From the NCBI GenBank assembly GCA_026397695.1, contig JAPLUJ010000173.1, forward strand, positions 2,832 to 12,406: a DNA stretch of 9,575 nt. Reading direction: 5' to 3'. Below the pieces are notes generated by a model. The model saw nothing but the letters and a program-made list of their open reading frames with translations. It did not search any database and was not told the origin of the DNA. Position 1 is the first letter of the stretch. Each line of letters starts with the position of its first letter. The DNA comes from Verrucomicrobiota bacterium (GTDB lineage: Bacteria; Verrucomicrobiota; Verrucomicrobiia; Verrucomicrobiales; Akkermansiaceae). Shown piece by piece: positions 1 through 9,575 of this stretch. The position numbers were made by a program, and so were the translations under genes.

Positions 1-67
1 GCAAGGACAACAACGCCAGCAAGCGCCGGACACACCACGCCAACCACGGCGGAGCGGACCATGACAT
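1..67 (-). CDS. Possible 5' end of an unidentified minus-strand gene, cut by the window edge
   Basis: A minus-strand frame opens with ATG at 65-67 and stays open to the window edge. It would encode MSWSAPPWLAWCVRRLLALL and a little more, a basic and hydrophobic start that could be a signal or membrane anchor. Nearly all its codons end in G or C, as in the confident genes here. Against it, no ribosome binding site is seen, and the perfect hairpin at 80-103 lies only 13 bases upstream, an awkward place for a start. A plus-strand frame sharing the same third codon positions is also open, but it runs on into the antisense of the isomerase gene, so it is less likely. I do not recognise the protein. 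Confidence 0.25.
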   Translation of the reverse strand, partial: MSWSAPPWLAWCVRRLLALLSL

Positions 68-73
68 GCGGCC

Positions 74-103
74 AAAGAAAAAGCCGGCCAAACGGCCGGC
101 TTT
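74..103 (-). terminator. Rho-independent terminator downstream of the isomerase gene
   Basis: Positions 80-89 (AAAGCCGGCC) and 94-103 (GGCCGGCTTT) form a perfect 10-bp stem around a 4-base loop. Read on the minus strand the stem is followed by a T-rich tail (TTTTTCTTT, ending near 74). That is the layout of an intrinsic terminator for the minus-strand isomerase gene, whose stop lies about 80 bases upstream. On the plus strand the stem ends in TTT but no long T run follows, so termination in that direction would be weaker. Confidence 0.7.
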
Positions 104-182
104 CGCGCATAAAACCCTAACAAAAGATGGGGTGGTTTTCACGATGGTTGATCTATGTACAATCCCCTACACATGTTGCAAA

Positions 183-1250
183 TCAGATACGGATATCGAC
201 CATGGCGCGTTTGCGACGGGATTCGATCCAGCGTTCGTATTGGGCGGAAGTTTTTTGTCTGCGTACCCGTTCTTCAATCATTTCGCGGACTTTTTCGAAT
301 GGGGGATACGGGCCGAATTCGATTTTGATAGGTTTGACCAAAGTGAATCCCTGAGGGTCCAGCAGCGGGCCAACGATTTGTCCGACGGGGGCCTCGAAAA
401 TGATGGCGGCGAATTCCGGTGACAGGTCGGTGCGCGGGACGTTTTCCCGGAGGCCGCCTTGTTCGGCAAAGGCATCCTTGGAATTGACCTTGGCGAGTTC
501 GCTGAAGTCCTTGCCCTCGGCGAGTTGTTTGGCGAGATCCTCGGCATGTGCGAGTTGGACTTCCGGGGTGGCGGCGGGTGTCTGCGGATCGGCCGCGGGA
601 ATGAAGATTTTTTGGAAGGTAATCACATCCTTGGAGACGTCGCGCAGGGTGAGTTTGACTTCGTCGTATGCCTTTTGAATTTCGTTAGGGAGGGGCGGCG
701 GGGCGTCGGAGAATTGTTGGGCGCGCATGGCCTGGACGATCATTTTTTCGCGGGTCATTTCGCGGTAGCCATCCATGGTCAGGCGGCTGCGTTTGAGTTC
801 GGAGCGGAACTTGACTTCATCGCCGTTGAAGAGTTCGCGCATTTGGCGTTTGATTTCCTCATCGATGATGGTGGGTTTGATGGACGCGCCTAACTGTTTG
901 AACTCGTCGATGATGATCTGCCGGTCCACCAGTTCCTGGATGATTTTGGCCTTGGCTTCCTTGAACTTGGTCTCGAACTGGGGGCCGCGGCGCGGGTATT
1001 GGGCGGCGAGCTGGGCGTAGAGCGGGGCCAGCATGAATGATACCTGGTTTTTGGTCACCACCCGACCGTTGACTTTGGCGGCGATTCCGTTGACCTCGAT
1101 GGGGCCGCCGGGAGCCGGGGCCGGAGCCGGTGTTGGAGCCGGAGCCGGAGCCGGGGTTGGGGTTGGGGTTGGTGGTTCTTGGGCGCGGGTTAGCAGGCCG
1201 GACATGAGGGATGTGACCAACACCAAAGCAAGAGCGGGACGCGGTTTCAT
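183..1250 (-). CDS. Exported SurA/PpiC-type peptidyl-prolyl cis-trans isomerase (parvulin family chaperone)
   Basis: A 355-residue protein read from ATG at 1250; an upstream in-frame ATG at 1367 would add 39 residues ahead of the signal sequence and is less likely. Residues 1-23 look like a Sec signal peptide (KPR, then ALALVLVTSLMSGLL). Residues 26-49 are a Pro/Ala/Thr linker. Residues 55-180 match a SurA N-terminal chaperone region (IAAKVNGRVVTKNQ, then LVDRQIIIDEF). Residues about 208-308 form one parvulin domain (FQKIFIP, AEGKDFSELAK, SKDAFAEQGGLRE, VGQIVGPL, GFTLVK). A basic helical tail closes the protein. The family folds outer-membrane and secreted proteins in the periplasm. SurA of Escherichia coli has two parvulin domains and this protein has one, so PpiC/PrsA-like is as good a label. 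No Shine-Dalgarno sequence precedes the start. It is transcribed alone, divergent from the membrane protein gene, and a strong hairpin lies downstream. Confidence 0.85.
   Translation of the reverse strand: MKPRPALALVLVTSLMSGLLTRAQEPPTPTPTPAPAPAPTPAPAPAPGGPIEVNGIAAKVNGRVVTKNQVSFMLAPLYAQLAAQYPRRGPQFETKFKEAKAKIIQELVDRQIIIDEFKQLGASIKPTIIDEEIKRQMRELFNGDEVKFRSELKRSRLTMDGYREMTREKMIVQAMRAQQFSDAPPPLPNEIQKAYDEVKLTLRDVSKDVITFQKIFIPAADPQTPAATPEVQLAHAEDLAKQLAEGKDFSELAKVNSKDAFAEQGGLRENVPRTDLSPEFAAIIFEAPVGQIVGPLLDPQGFTLVKPIKIEFGPYPPFEKVREMIEERVRRQKTSAQYERWIESRRKRAMVDIRI
1107..1175 (-). repeat. Hexanucleotide repeat coding for the Pro/Ala/Thr linker of the isomerase
   Basis: On the plus strand the tract is a run of GGAGCC, GGGGCC and GGGGTT hexamers. 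On the minus strand these encode alternating Pro-Thr and then Pro-Ala dipeptides between the signal peptide and the folded part of the isomerase. Since six bases equal two codons, gain or loss of a unit keeps the frame, so linker length can drift without breaking the gene. Confidence 0.8.
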
Positions 1251-1454
1251 AAACGTGGTGTGAGGATTGAATGCCGGGAGGCAACCCCAACGAAGCGGGA
1301 GTGTTTCTGGAGAGCGTATGGATTGCAAGCTGGTAAAATGGAAAGAAGCGGGGCGGCCAAAGGGCAAGCGGAATGGCGGGCTGCCGGGGGGCCGGTGAAA
1401 AACATGTGAAACGCATTGGCAGAAGAACGAAAAGGTGATTAGAGTCGGTGCCGG
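1251..1454. promoter_or_regulatory. Divergent intergenic region between the isomerase and AI-2E-family genes
   Basis: These 204 bases must hold promoters for both divergent genes. I see no convincing -35/-10 pair on either strand. The nearest plus-strand candidate is TTGGCA near 1417 with a poor -10 (TTAGAG) 17 bases later. No Shine-Dalgarno sequence lies at the usual distance from either start; AAAGGTG upstream of 1455 is about 17 bases away, too far. No operator-like inverted repeat was found. Confidence 0.4.
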
Positions 1455-2786
1455 ATGGCATCAGAAAAGACCAAGGTTTTCTGGAAACCCGAACCTTTGT
1501 TGGGAGGTTTGGCGCTGCTGTTGCTCTTGACGGGGTGTTTTTTCGTGCTGCGTCCGTTCATTACGGCGCTGATATGGGCGATGATTCTGGCCTATTCGCT
1601 GCATCCGATGCAACGGACGTTCACCCGCTGGTTCCGGGGATCACGAACTTTGGCAGCATGTTTTGTGACGCTTACGGTGACGATCTTGTTTGCAGGGCCG
1701 GTGGTGTTGATCGGAATCAGCATCGCCGAGGACGGCAAGGATTTGGCAATGGCGACGCGCAATTGGTTCATGGCGGTGCCCGATACGCCGCCGGAGTGGG
1801 TTGGGCGGGTACCGGTGGTCGGCGATGAGTTGGAGATTTACTGGTCGGTGTTGGCGGAAGACCGGAACCGTTGGATGGATCAGCTCGACAAGGAGGTGAA
1901 AACGTCGCCGCCGCGACCGAAGATTGTGGTGGAAACCGAGACGGGATTGCTCGTTCAGGAGACGCCACCTCCAGTCAAAAATGCGGCAGAGGAAGCCGCG
2001 GCAGAGGAAGAGCGGAAAACGGATTCCTCGCATGTCGTGGTTTTGTTAGGCAGGTTTCTGGCGTGGGCGCGGTCGTGGTTGATATCGGCCGGCAAGGCGG
2101 TGGTGCAGGGGGTGGCGCAGGTGTTGATCAGTGCGTTTCTCGCGTTTTTCCTGTTACGGGACACGCCCGAGCTTGCGGCGCGGCTGGCGGTGGCGGTGGA
2201 GCGCTTGGCGGGTGCCCGCGGCCGTCATTTGATCAAGGTGGCGGGCGATACCGTGCGGGGGGTGATTTACGGGATTTTGGGAACGGCGGTTGTCCAGGCA
2301 TTGGTGGCGGGACTGGGTTTCTGGATTGCGGGGGTTCCGGGAGCGGTGTTGCTGGCGGTGCTGACATTTTTTTTCGCGGTGGTTCCCTTTGGTCCGCCGC
2401 TCATTTGGTTGCCGGCGTCGTTGTGGTTGTTTGCCCAGAATCAGCCGGGTTATGGGGTTTTCATGTTGTTATGGGGATTTCTCGGGATCAGCAGCGTGGA
2501 CAATTTTTTACGGCCCTATTTGATCAGCCAAGGCAACAAAATGCCCTTTGCGCTGATTTTTTGCGGGGTGATCGGGGGTGCGTTGGCCTTTGGCTTGGTA
2601 GGGGTTTTCATGGGGCCCACATTGTTGGCGGTGACCTTCCGTTTGATCGAGGAATGGTCATCCTATCGAGCGGATCTGGTGGCGGAGTTGGTGCCGGTTG
2701 GGATTTCGGAATTGCGCGTCTCCCCGGGATTGGCCGAACCGGTGCCGGGCGGCGAGTCTCTTGACCTGGAACGAATGAAACCTTGA
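1455..2786 (+). CDS. AI-2E transporter / PerM-family inner membrane protein
   Basis: A 443-residue polytopic membrane protein. Hydrophobic segments lie at about residues 15-32, 35-50, 66-90, 217-235, 268-293, 295-328, 333-345 and 363-397. The paired N-terminal segments, a long soluble stretch and a C-terminal membrane block with VVPFGPPLIWLPASLWLF (309-326) and SSVDNFLRPYLI (346-357) match the AI-2E transporter (PerM/YdiK) family. Substrates vary or are unknown; members have been linked to autoinducer-2 export and to Na+/H+ antiport, so no substrate is assigned here. The soluble part carries an extra charged stretch (about 145-192) rich in Pro, Glu and Ala, which makes the protein longer than the usual ~350 residues. 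ATG at 1455 is chosen because it precedes the first membrane segment; no ribosome binding site is evident. Confidence 0.85.
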   Translation: MASEKTKVFWKPEPLLGGLALLLLLTGCFFVLRPFITALIWAMILAYSLHPMQRTFTRWFRGSRTLAACFVTLTVTILFAGPVVLIGISIAEDGKDLAMATRNWFMAVPDTPPEWVGRVPVVGDELEIYWSVLAEDRNRWMDQLDKEVKTSPPRPKIVVETETGLLVQETPPPVKNAAEEAAAEEERKTDSSHVVVLLGRFLAWARSWLISAGKAVVQGVAQVLISAFLAFFLLRDTPELAARLAVAVERLAGARGRHLIKVAGDTVRGVIYGILGTAVVQALVAGLGFWIAGVPGAVLLAVLTFFFAVVPFGPPLIWLPASLWLFAQNQPGYGVFMLLWGFLGISSVDNFLRPYLISQGNKMPFALIFCGVIGGALAFGLVGVFMGPTLLAVTFRLIEEWSSYRADLVAELVPVGISELRVSPGLAEPVPGGESLDLERMKP

Positions 2787-2813
2787 TCAGGCCGGCTGCG
2801 CGAACTCATCGAA

Positions 2814-2833
2814 CACGTCGGCGTGGTTTTTTT
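2814..2833 (+). terminator. Weak candidate intrinsic terminator after the AI-2E-family gene
   Basis: A short stem (CACG 2814-2817, loop TCGG, CGTG 2822-2825) is followed by G and then seven T residues (2827-2833). The stem is only 4 bp, so folding energy is small, but the T run is the longest between these two genes. If it works, it would separate the AI-2E-family transcript from trpS, which starts about 50 bases downstream. Confidence 0.3.
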
Positions 2834-2881
2834 GAGCGTGCGGCTTGACCATGTCCGTGCCACGAATCCATGCTATCCGCC

Positions 2882-3847
2882 ATGCGCATTCTCACCGGTC
2901 TCCAACCTAGCGGAAAATTGCACGTCGGGAACTACTTCGGCGCGATCGAACCCGCCGTGCGCCTGCAGGAAATGGGCGAGGCGTTTTATTTCATCGCCGA
3001 CTATCATGTAATGACGTCGTCACAGGATCCTGCGGCATTGCGCGACAACGTGCGCGACCTGGCGGTGGATTTCCTCGCCTGCGGGCTCGACCCGCAGCGG
3101 GCGGTTTTTTTTCGTCAGAGCGCGGTGCCGGAGGTTAACGAGTTGGCGTGGATTCTTTCGACGGTTTGTCCGATGGGTCTGTTAGCCAAGTGCCACTCAT
3201 ACAAGGACAAGATAGCCCAGGGCATTGCCCCCAACCACGGATTGTTCGCCTATCCGGTGCTGATGGCGGCGGACATTTTGCTTTACGATTCCAATCAAGT
3301 GCCGGTCGGCAAGGACCAGAAACAACACCTCGAAGTCACCCGCGACATCGCCGTGAAACTCAACGAGACGTTCGGCGATGGCACCGTCGTCCTGCCGGAG
3401 CCGATCATCCGCGAAGACACCGCCGTGGTCGTCGGGCTCGACGGCCGGAAGATGAGTAAAAGCTATGGCAACACGCTGCCGATCTTCGGCGAGGAGAAGC
3501 CGTTGAAAAATCTCATCATGAAAATCACCACCGATTCGACGGCGGTGGATATGCCCAAGCCGGTGGCCAACTCGACGATTCTGGCGTTGTACAAACTATA
3601 TGCCAGTGCCGCGGATTATGCCGCGATGGTGGCGGATCACGAGCGCGGCGGCATCGGTTACGGGGTTTTCAAAAAACGTCTGGCCGACGCCTACTGGGAT
3701 TATTACGCGCCGATGCGTGAGCGCCGGTCGGAAGTTCTGGCGGATCAGGGATATGTCGATCGCGTGCTCGCCGCAGGTGCCGCACGGGCCCGCGAGGAAG
3801 CCGCCAAAACGCTCGACCGGGTGCGCCATGCGGTAGGGCTTCGTTGA
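2882..3847 (+). CDS. trpS: Tryptophanyl-tRNA synthetase
   Basis: A class Ic aminoacyl-tRNA synthetase that charges tRNA-Trp with tryptophan using ATP. Counting from ATG at 2882 (321 residues, typical bacterial TrpS length), the HIGH-type motif is PSGKLHVGN (9-17) and the KMSKS loop is exact (190-194). The tryptophan pocket region YPVLMAADILLYDSNQVPVG lies at 124-143, followed by KDQKQHLEVTRDIA. I chose 2882 because family members normally begin with the MRILTGLQPSG-type strand. An in-frame ATG 12 bases earlier (2870) would add only MLSA. Neither start has a Shine-Dalgarno sequence. The next gene begins 23 bases after the stop on the same strand, so the two are probably co-transcribed. Confidence 0.96.
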   Translation: MRILTGLQPSGKLHVGNYFGAIEPAVRLQEMGEAFYFIADYHVMTSSQDPAALRDNVRDLAVDFLACGLDPQRAVFFRQSAVPEVNELAWILSTVCPMGLLAKCHSYKDKIAQGIAPNHGLFAYPVLMAADILLYDSNQVPVGKDQKQHLEVTRDIAVKLNETFGDGTVVLPEPIIREDTAVVVGLDGRKMSKSYGNTLPIFGEEKPLKNLIMKITTDSTAVDMPKPVANSTILALYKLYASAADYAAMVADHERGGIGYGVFKKRLADAYWDYYAPMRERRSEVLADQGYVDRVLAAGAARAREEAAKTLDRVRHAVGLR

Positions 3848-3870
3848 TAAAAAAATAACTGAAAACTGCC

Positions 3871-4407
3871 ATGAAAAAACGCGTTTTATGTCTGTTAGCT
3901 AACGGTTTTGAGGAAATTGAAGCCGTCACTCCGATTGATCTGCTGCGCCGTGCGGGTGTCGAGGTGGTGATCGCCTCGTTGCAGGATGATATCCTTGTTG
4001 GCCGATGCGGGATCCGCATGGCGGCAGACGCCGCCTTGGCGGATCTCGATGCATCCGCCTTTGATCTGCTGCTCATTCCCGGTGGCCCCGGGGTGGGTGT
4101 CATGCGCAGTGATGGCCGCGCCGTAAGTTTGGCCAGGGATTTCGCCGCCGCAGGCAAACCGGTGGCGGCGATTTGTGCCGCGCCGTTGGTTCTGCTGGAC
4201 GCCGGGTTGCTGGCAGGTCGCCGCTTCACGGCCTATCACTCGGTGCGCGCGGAACTCGGCGGCGGACTCGACGAGCGCGTGGTGGTCGATGGCAACCTCA
4301 TCACCTCGCGCGGGGCGGGCACCGCCATGGATTTCGCCTTGGTGCTCGTGGCACGTCTCGCCGGGCAAGCCATGGCGGATCAAGTGGCGCAAGAGATCAT
4401 GGCGTGA
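3871..4407 (+). CDS. DJ-1/YajL-like protein of the DJ-1/PfpI superfamily
   Basis: A 178-residue single-domain protein with a flavodoxin-like fold of the DJ-1 type. The start KKRVLCLLANGFEEIEAVTP places Glu17 where DJ-1 has its conserved Glu18. The nucleophile elbow VAAICAAPLVL carries Cys102, equivalent to the redox-active Cys106 of DJ-1, and His123 (FTAYHSVRAEL) lies in the region of the third conserved residue. IPGGPG (69-74) is also conserved in the family. Members act in oxidative-stress protection, as chaperones, or as glyoxalase/deglycase-type enzymes. The exact activity is disputed and cannot be read from sequence, so I give no gene symbol. It follows trpS by 23 bases and probably shares its transcript. 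No Shine-Dalgarno sequence precedes ATG 3871, and no clear terminator follows the stop. Confidence 0.9.
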   Translation: MKKRVLCLLANGFEEIEAVTPIDLLRRAGVEVVIASLQDDILVGRCGIRMAADAALADLDASAFDLLLIPGGPGVGVMRSDGRAVSLARDFAAAGKPVAAICAAPLVLLDAGLLAGRRFTAYHSVRAELGGGLDERVVVDGNLITSRGAGTAMDFALVLVARLAGQAMADQVAQEIMA

Positions 4408-4637
4408 GAGCGCAGAGCCGGCAGCGGAGTGACTCTCCCTTGCTGGAGGCATTGCTGGACGCGCCGACACCGCGCCGGATGCCCACAAAATCCCAGAGTC
4501 GCGATAAAATCTTGCAAGATGCGCGAATTTTTCCATTTCCGACTTGCCAGTCCCCGGTTGTCTGCTAAACCACCCGCCCCGCGGGATCTCTGGAGGCATC
4601 CGGCCCACCGTCGCGGTCACGCGAACACACGCACATC
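4408..4637 (+). promoter_or_regulatory. Leader and promoter region of the rpsM-rpsK-rpsD cluster
   Basis: These 230 bases contain no credible gene; I looked for rpmJ and infA, common neighbours of rpsM, and found neither. A modest promoter candidate is TTGCCA (4544-4549), a 16-base spacer, then TAAACC (4566-4571). A small hairpin CCCGC-CCC-GCGGG follows at 4573-4585. A TGGAGG sequence at 4591-4596 looks like a Shine-Dalgarno motif but lies over 40 bases before rpsM and has no start codon at the right distance. In Escherichia coli, S4 represses this operon by binding a leader pseudoknot; I could not identify an equivalent structure by eye. Confidence 0.3.
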
Positions 4638-5006
4638 ATGGCACGTATTCTAGGCATTGAAATTCCCAACGAGAAGCGCATCGAAGCTTCCCTGCCCTAT
4701 ATGTTTGGCATTGGTCGTCCAACGGCGGCCAAGATCCTTGAACACGCGGGGGTCGATCCGAACATCCGCACCGGCCAACTCAGCGAAGAGCAACTGGTGC
4801 GCATCTCCCAAGTGATCCAAACCGAAGCGATCATGGTCGAAGGCGATCTCCGCCGCGAGCGCCAAGCGCAATTGAAGCGTTTGACTTCCATCAATTGTTA
4901 CCGCGGGATCCGCCACAAACGTGGGTTGCCGGTCCGCGGCCAGCGCACCCGCACCAATGCCCGTACCCGCAAGGGCAAGAAAAAGACCGTCGGCGTCAAA
5001 AAATAA
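4638..5006 (+). CDS. rpsM: 30S ribosomal protein S13
   Basis: A 122-residue S13 protein, normal length. It opens with [20 protein letters not shown], has the helix-hairpin-helix-like [14 protein letters not shown] (21-34), and carries the family signature [16 protein letters not shown] (89-104) followed by a lysine-rich tail that enters the decoding-site region of the ribosome. S13 sits in the head of the small subunit, contacts the large subunit and interacts with P-site tRNA. It is the first gene of the S13-S11-S4 cluster; rpsK starts 20 bases after its stop. The bases before the start (ACACACGCACATC) contain no Shine-Dalgarno sequence. Confidence 0.97.
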   Translation: MARILGIEIPNEKRIEASLPYMFGIGRPTAAKILEHAGVDPNIRTGQLSEEQLVRISQVIQTEAIMVEGDLRRERQAQLKRLTSINCYRGIRHKRGLPVRGQRTRTNARTRKGKKKTVGVKK

Positions 5007-5026
5007 ATCCTCCGCACTAATATCTC

Positions 5027-5626
5027 ATGTCTAACGAAGAAACCAATAATGAGGCTGCCGCTGCCGTGCCGGTTGCCGCTGCCGCTGCCGTGCCGCCTGC
5101 CGCTGCCGTGCCGGTTGCCGCTGCCGTGCCAACTGCCGCTGCCGTGCCAACTGGTGCTCCCGTACCAGCCGTTGCGAATGCTCTTGAGGCGCCGAAAAAA
5201 GAAGCCAGGCGCGACATTTTCGCCGAGATCGGCGGAGGTGAAGAGGAAATCAAAATCCACAAGGCCAAGGGCGCGAAGAACGTGGTCCGCGGCGTGGTCC
5301 ATGTGACCGCCACCTTCAACAACACCCTGGTCAGCGTGACGGACGTCAATGGCAACTCGATCGGTTGGTCGACGGCTGGCAAGATGGGCTTCAAGGGATC
5401 CCGCAAGAGCACTGCCTATGCCGCGCAGGTGGTGTCGCAGGACGCCTGCCGCCAAGCCATGGGCCACGGGCTCAAGGAAGTGGATGTGCGCGTGAAAGGT
5501 CCGGGATCCGGTCGCGAATCCGCAGTGCGTGCCGTGCAAGGTCTCGGTCTGGAAATCCTCTCGATCCGTGACGTCACCCCGATCCCCCATAACGGCTGCC
5601 GCCCGAAAAAGGCCCGCCGCGTGTAA
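5027..5626 (+). CDS. rpsK: 30S ribosomal protein S11 with a long Ala/Pro/Val N-terminal extension
   Basis: A 199-residue protein, against about 129 for typical S11. The conserved S11 core starts near residue 76 ([10 protein letters not shown], then [17 protein letters not shown]) and ends with [14 protein letters not shown] (157-170), [19 protein letters not shown] (181-199). S11 lies on the small-subunit platform and helps bind mRNA near the exit of its path. Residues 1-75 are an extension: an acidic start (SNEETNNEA), about five copies of an AAAVPx unit, then a charged linker ([20 protein letters not shown]). I chose ATG 5027 because it follows the rpsM stop by 20 bases and the frame is unbroken. 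Moderately extended S11 proteins occur, as I recall, in Verrucomicrobiota, so the extension is not necessarily an error. Confidence 0.95.
   Translation: MSNEETNNEAAAAVPVAAAAAVPPAAAVPVAAAVPTAAAVPTGAPVPAVANALEAPKKEARRDIFAEIGGGEEEIKIHKAKGAKNVVRGVVHVTATFNNTLVSVTDVNGNSIGWSTAGKMGFKGSRKSTAYAAQVVSQDACRQAMGHGLKEVDVRVKGPGSGRESAVRAVQGLGLEILSIRDVTPIPHNGCRPKKARRV
5054..5155 (+). repeat. Tandem 18-bp repeat inside rpsK encoding AAAVPx units
   Basis: Near-perfect tandem copies built on GCTGCCGTGCC(G/A)NNTGCC encode repeats of the six-residue unit AAAVPx, where x is Val, Pro or Thr. Four to five copies can be counted. The copies are nearly identical at the DNA level, which points to recent expansion by slippage or unequal recombination rather than old protein-level selection. 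The unit is a multiple of three, so copy number can change without a frameshift. Confidence 0.85.
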
Positions 5627-5652
5627 TTCTAACATATTCCAGCAACTCCATC

Positions 5653-9441
<3,789 letters not shown>

Positions 9442-9575
9442 TCAGAAGTTAATGCGAACGCCAAGCTCGAACAGCACGGTATTGTTGATGCCTGCTTCGT
9501 AATCGGGAACGTTGGTGACATCGATATGCCGATCCACATTATCCATGAATATATAACGAACCCCGGCAAAAATTT
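9442..9575 (-). CDS. C-terminal end of an outer-membrane beta-barrel protein (partial)
   Basis: The minus-strand frame entering from the right edge reads 43 residues and ends at TGA (9442-9444). It has the alternating pattern of outer-membrane strands: AGVRYIFMDNVDRHID, a turn with NVPDY, and a last strand NNTVLFELGVRINF ending in Phe. A C-terminal aromatic residue on an amphipathic strand is the usual recognition signal for the BAM insertion machinery. The frame is cut at its 5' side by the window end, so the family cannot be fixed; it may be a porin-like or structural barrel. The complementary plus frame is also open and looks protein-like, because it is the codon-aligned antisense, but it lacks this terminal signature and has no natural start. 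Folding of such proteins is what the exported isomerase in this window would assist. Confidence 0.65.
   Translation of the reverse strand, partial: IFAGVRYIFMDNVDRHIDVTNVPDYEAGINNTVLFELGVRINF

Noticed and set aside
459..893. 144-residue plus-strand frame opposite the isomerase gene
   Set aside because: Antisense shadow of a gene with clear SurA/parvulin motifs; no start signal or family match.
1871..2764. 297-residue glycine-rich plus-strand frame within the AI-2E-family gene
   Set aside because: Out-of-frame shadow: the Gly/Arg-rich composition is what a shifted reading of G-rich membrane-protein codons gives, and the real frame has clear family motifs.
2787..2872. Small minus-strand frames in the gap before trpS, for example MDSWHGHGQAARSKKPRRRVR from ATG 2872, and a second frame ending in VFDEFAQPA
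   Set aside because: Both are very short, overlap the trpS start in antisense and have no ribosome binding site; one is basic by composition. Not enough to call a gene.
4591..4596. TGGAGG in the rpsM leader as its ribosome binding site or that of a leader peptide
   Set aside because: It is over 40 bases from the rpsM start, and no ATG, GTG or TTG lies at working distance downstream.
4898..5635. 245-residue minus-strand frame opposite rpsK with His/Gly/Ser repeats
   Set aside because: The repeats are the antisense of the AAAVPx-coding array in rpsK; there is no independent evidence of a gene.

Overview
The window comes from a GC-rich bacterial chromosome, most likely of the Verrucomicrobiota. 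That placement is inference. It rests on the style of the ribosomal proteins (S11 with a long Ala/Pro N-terminal extension, zinc-free S4), the high G/C at third codon positions, and the near absence of Shine-Dalgarno sequences before any start. No rRNA, tRNA, CRISPR array or insertion sequence is visible.

Layout, left to right. Positions 1-67 may hold the 5' end of a minus-strand gene, next to a perfect 10-bp hairpin (80-103). A minus-strand gene (183-1250) encodes an exported SurA/PpiC-type peptidyl-prolyl isomerase. Divergent from it, an AI-2E/PerM-family membrane protein (1455-2786) is followed on the plus strand by tryptophanyl-tRNA synthetase (trpS) and a DJ-1/YajL-like protein. After a 230-bp gap comes a short ribosomal protein cluster, rpsM-rpsK-rpsD (S13-S11-S4). 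The rpoA-rplQ genes that usually follow rpsD are absent. Instead, rpsD overlaps tail-to-tail with a minus-strand ligA (NAD+-dependent DNA ligase). At the right edge is the C-terminal end of a minus-strand outer-membrane beta-barrel protein.

The most unusual object is LigA itself. At 979 residues it is far longer than the usual ~670-700. A block of about 245 residues sits inside the adenylation domain, between the active-site lysine motif (EPKIDG) and motif III (LEIRGEIF). All ligase motifs on both sides are intact. From remembered family patterns, the inserted block resembles the Ser/Thr/Tyr kinase-like domain of phage and conjugative-element 'polyvalent' proteins (Kinase-PolyVal). Its third codon positions are much less G/C-rich than the flanking ligase, and its downstream junction carries short GGATCG-containing direct repeats. 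This looks like a foreign gene captured in frame inside an essential replication gene. The rest of the window is mostly housekeeping: periplasmic folding, membrane transport, translation and DNA joining.
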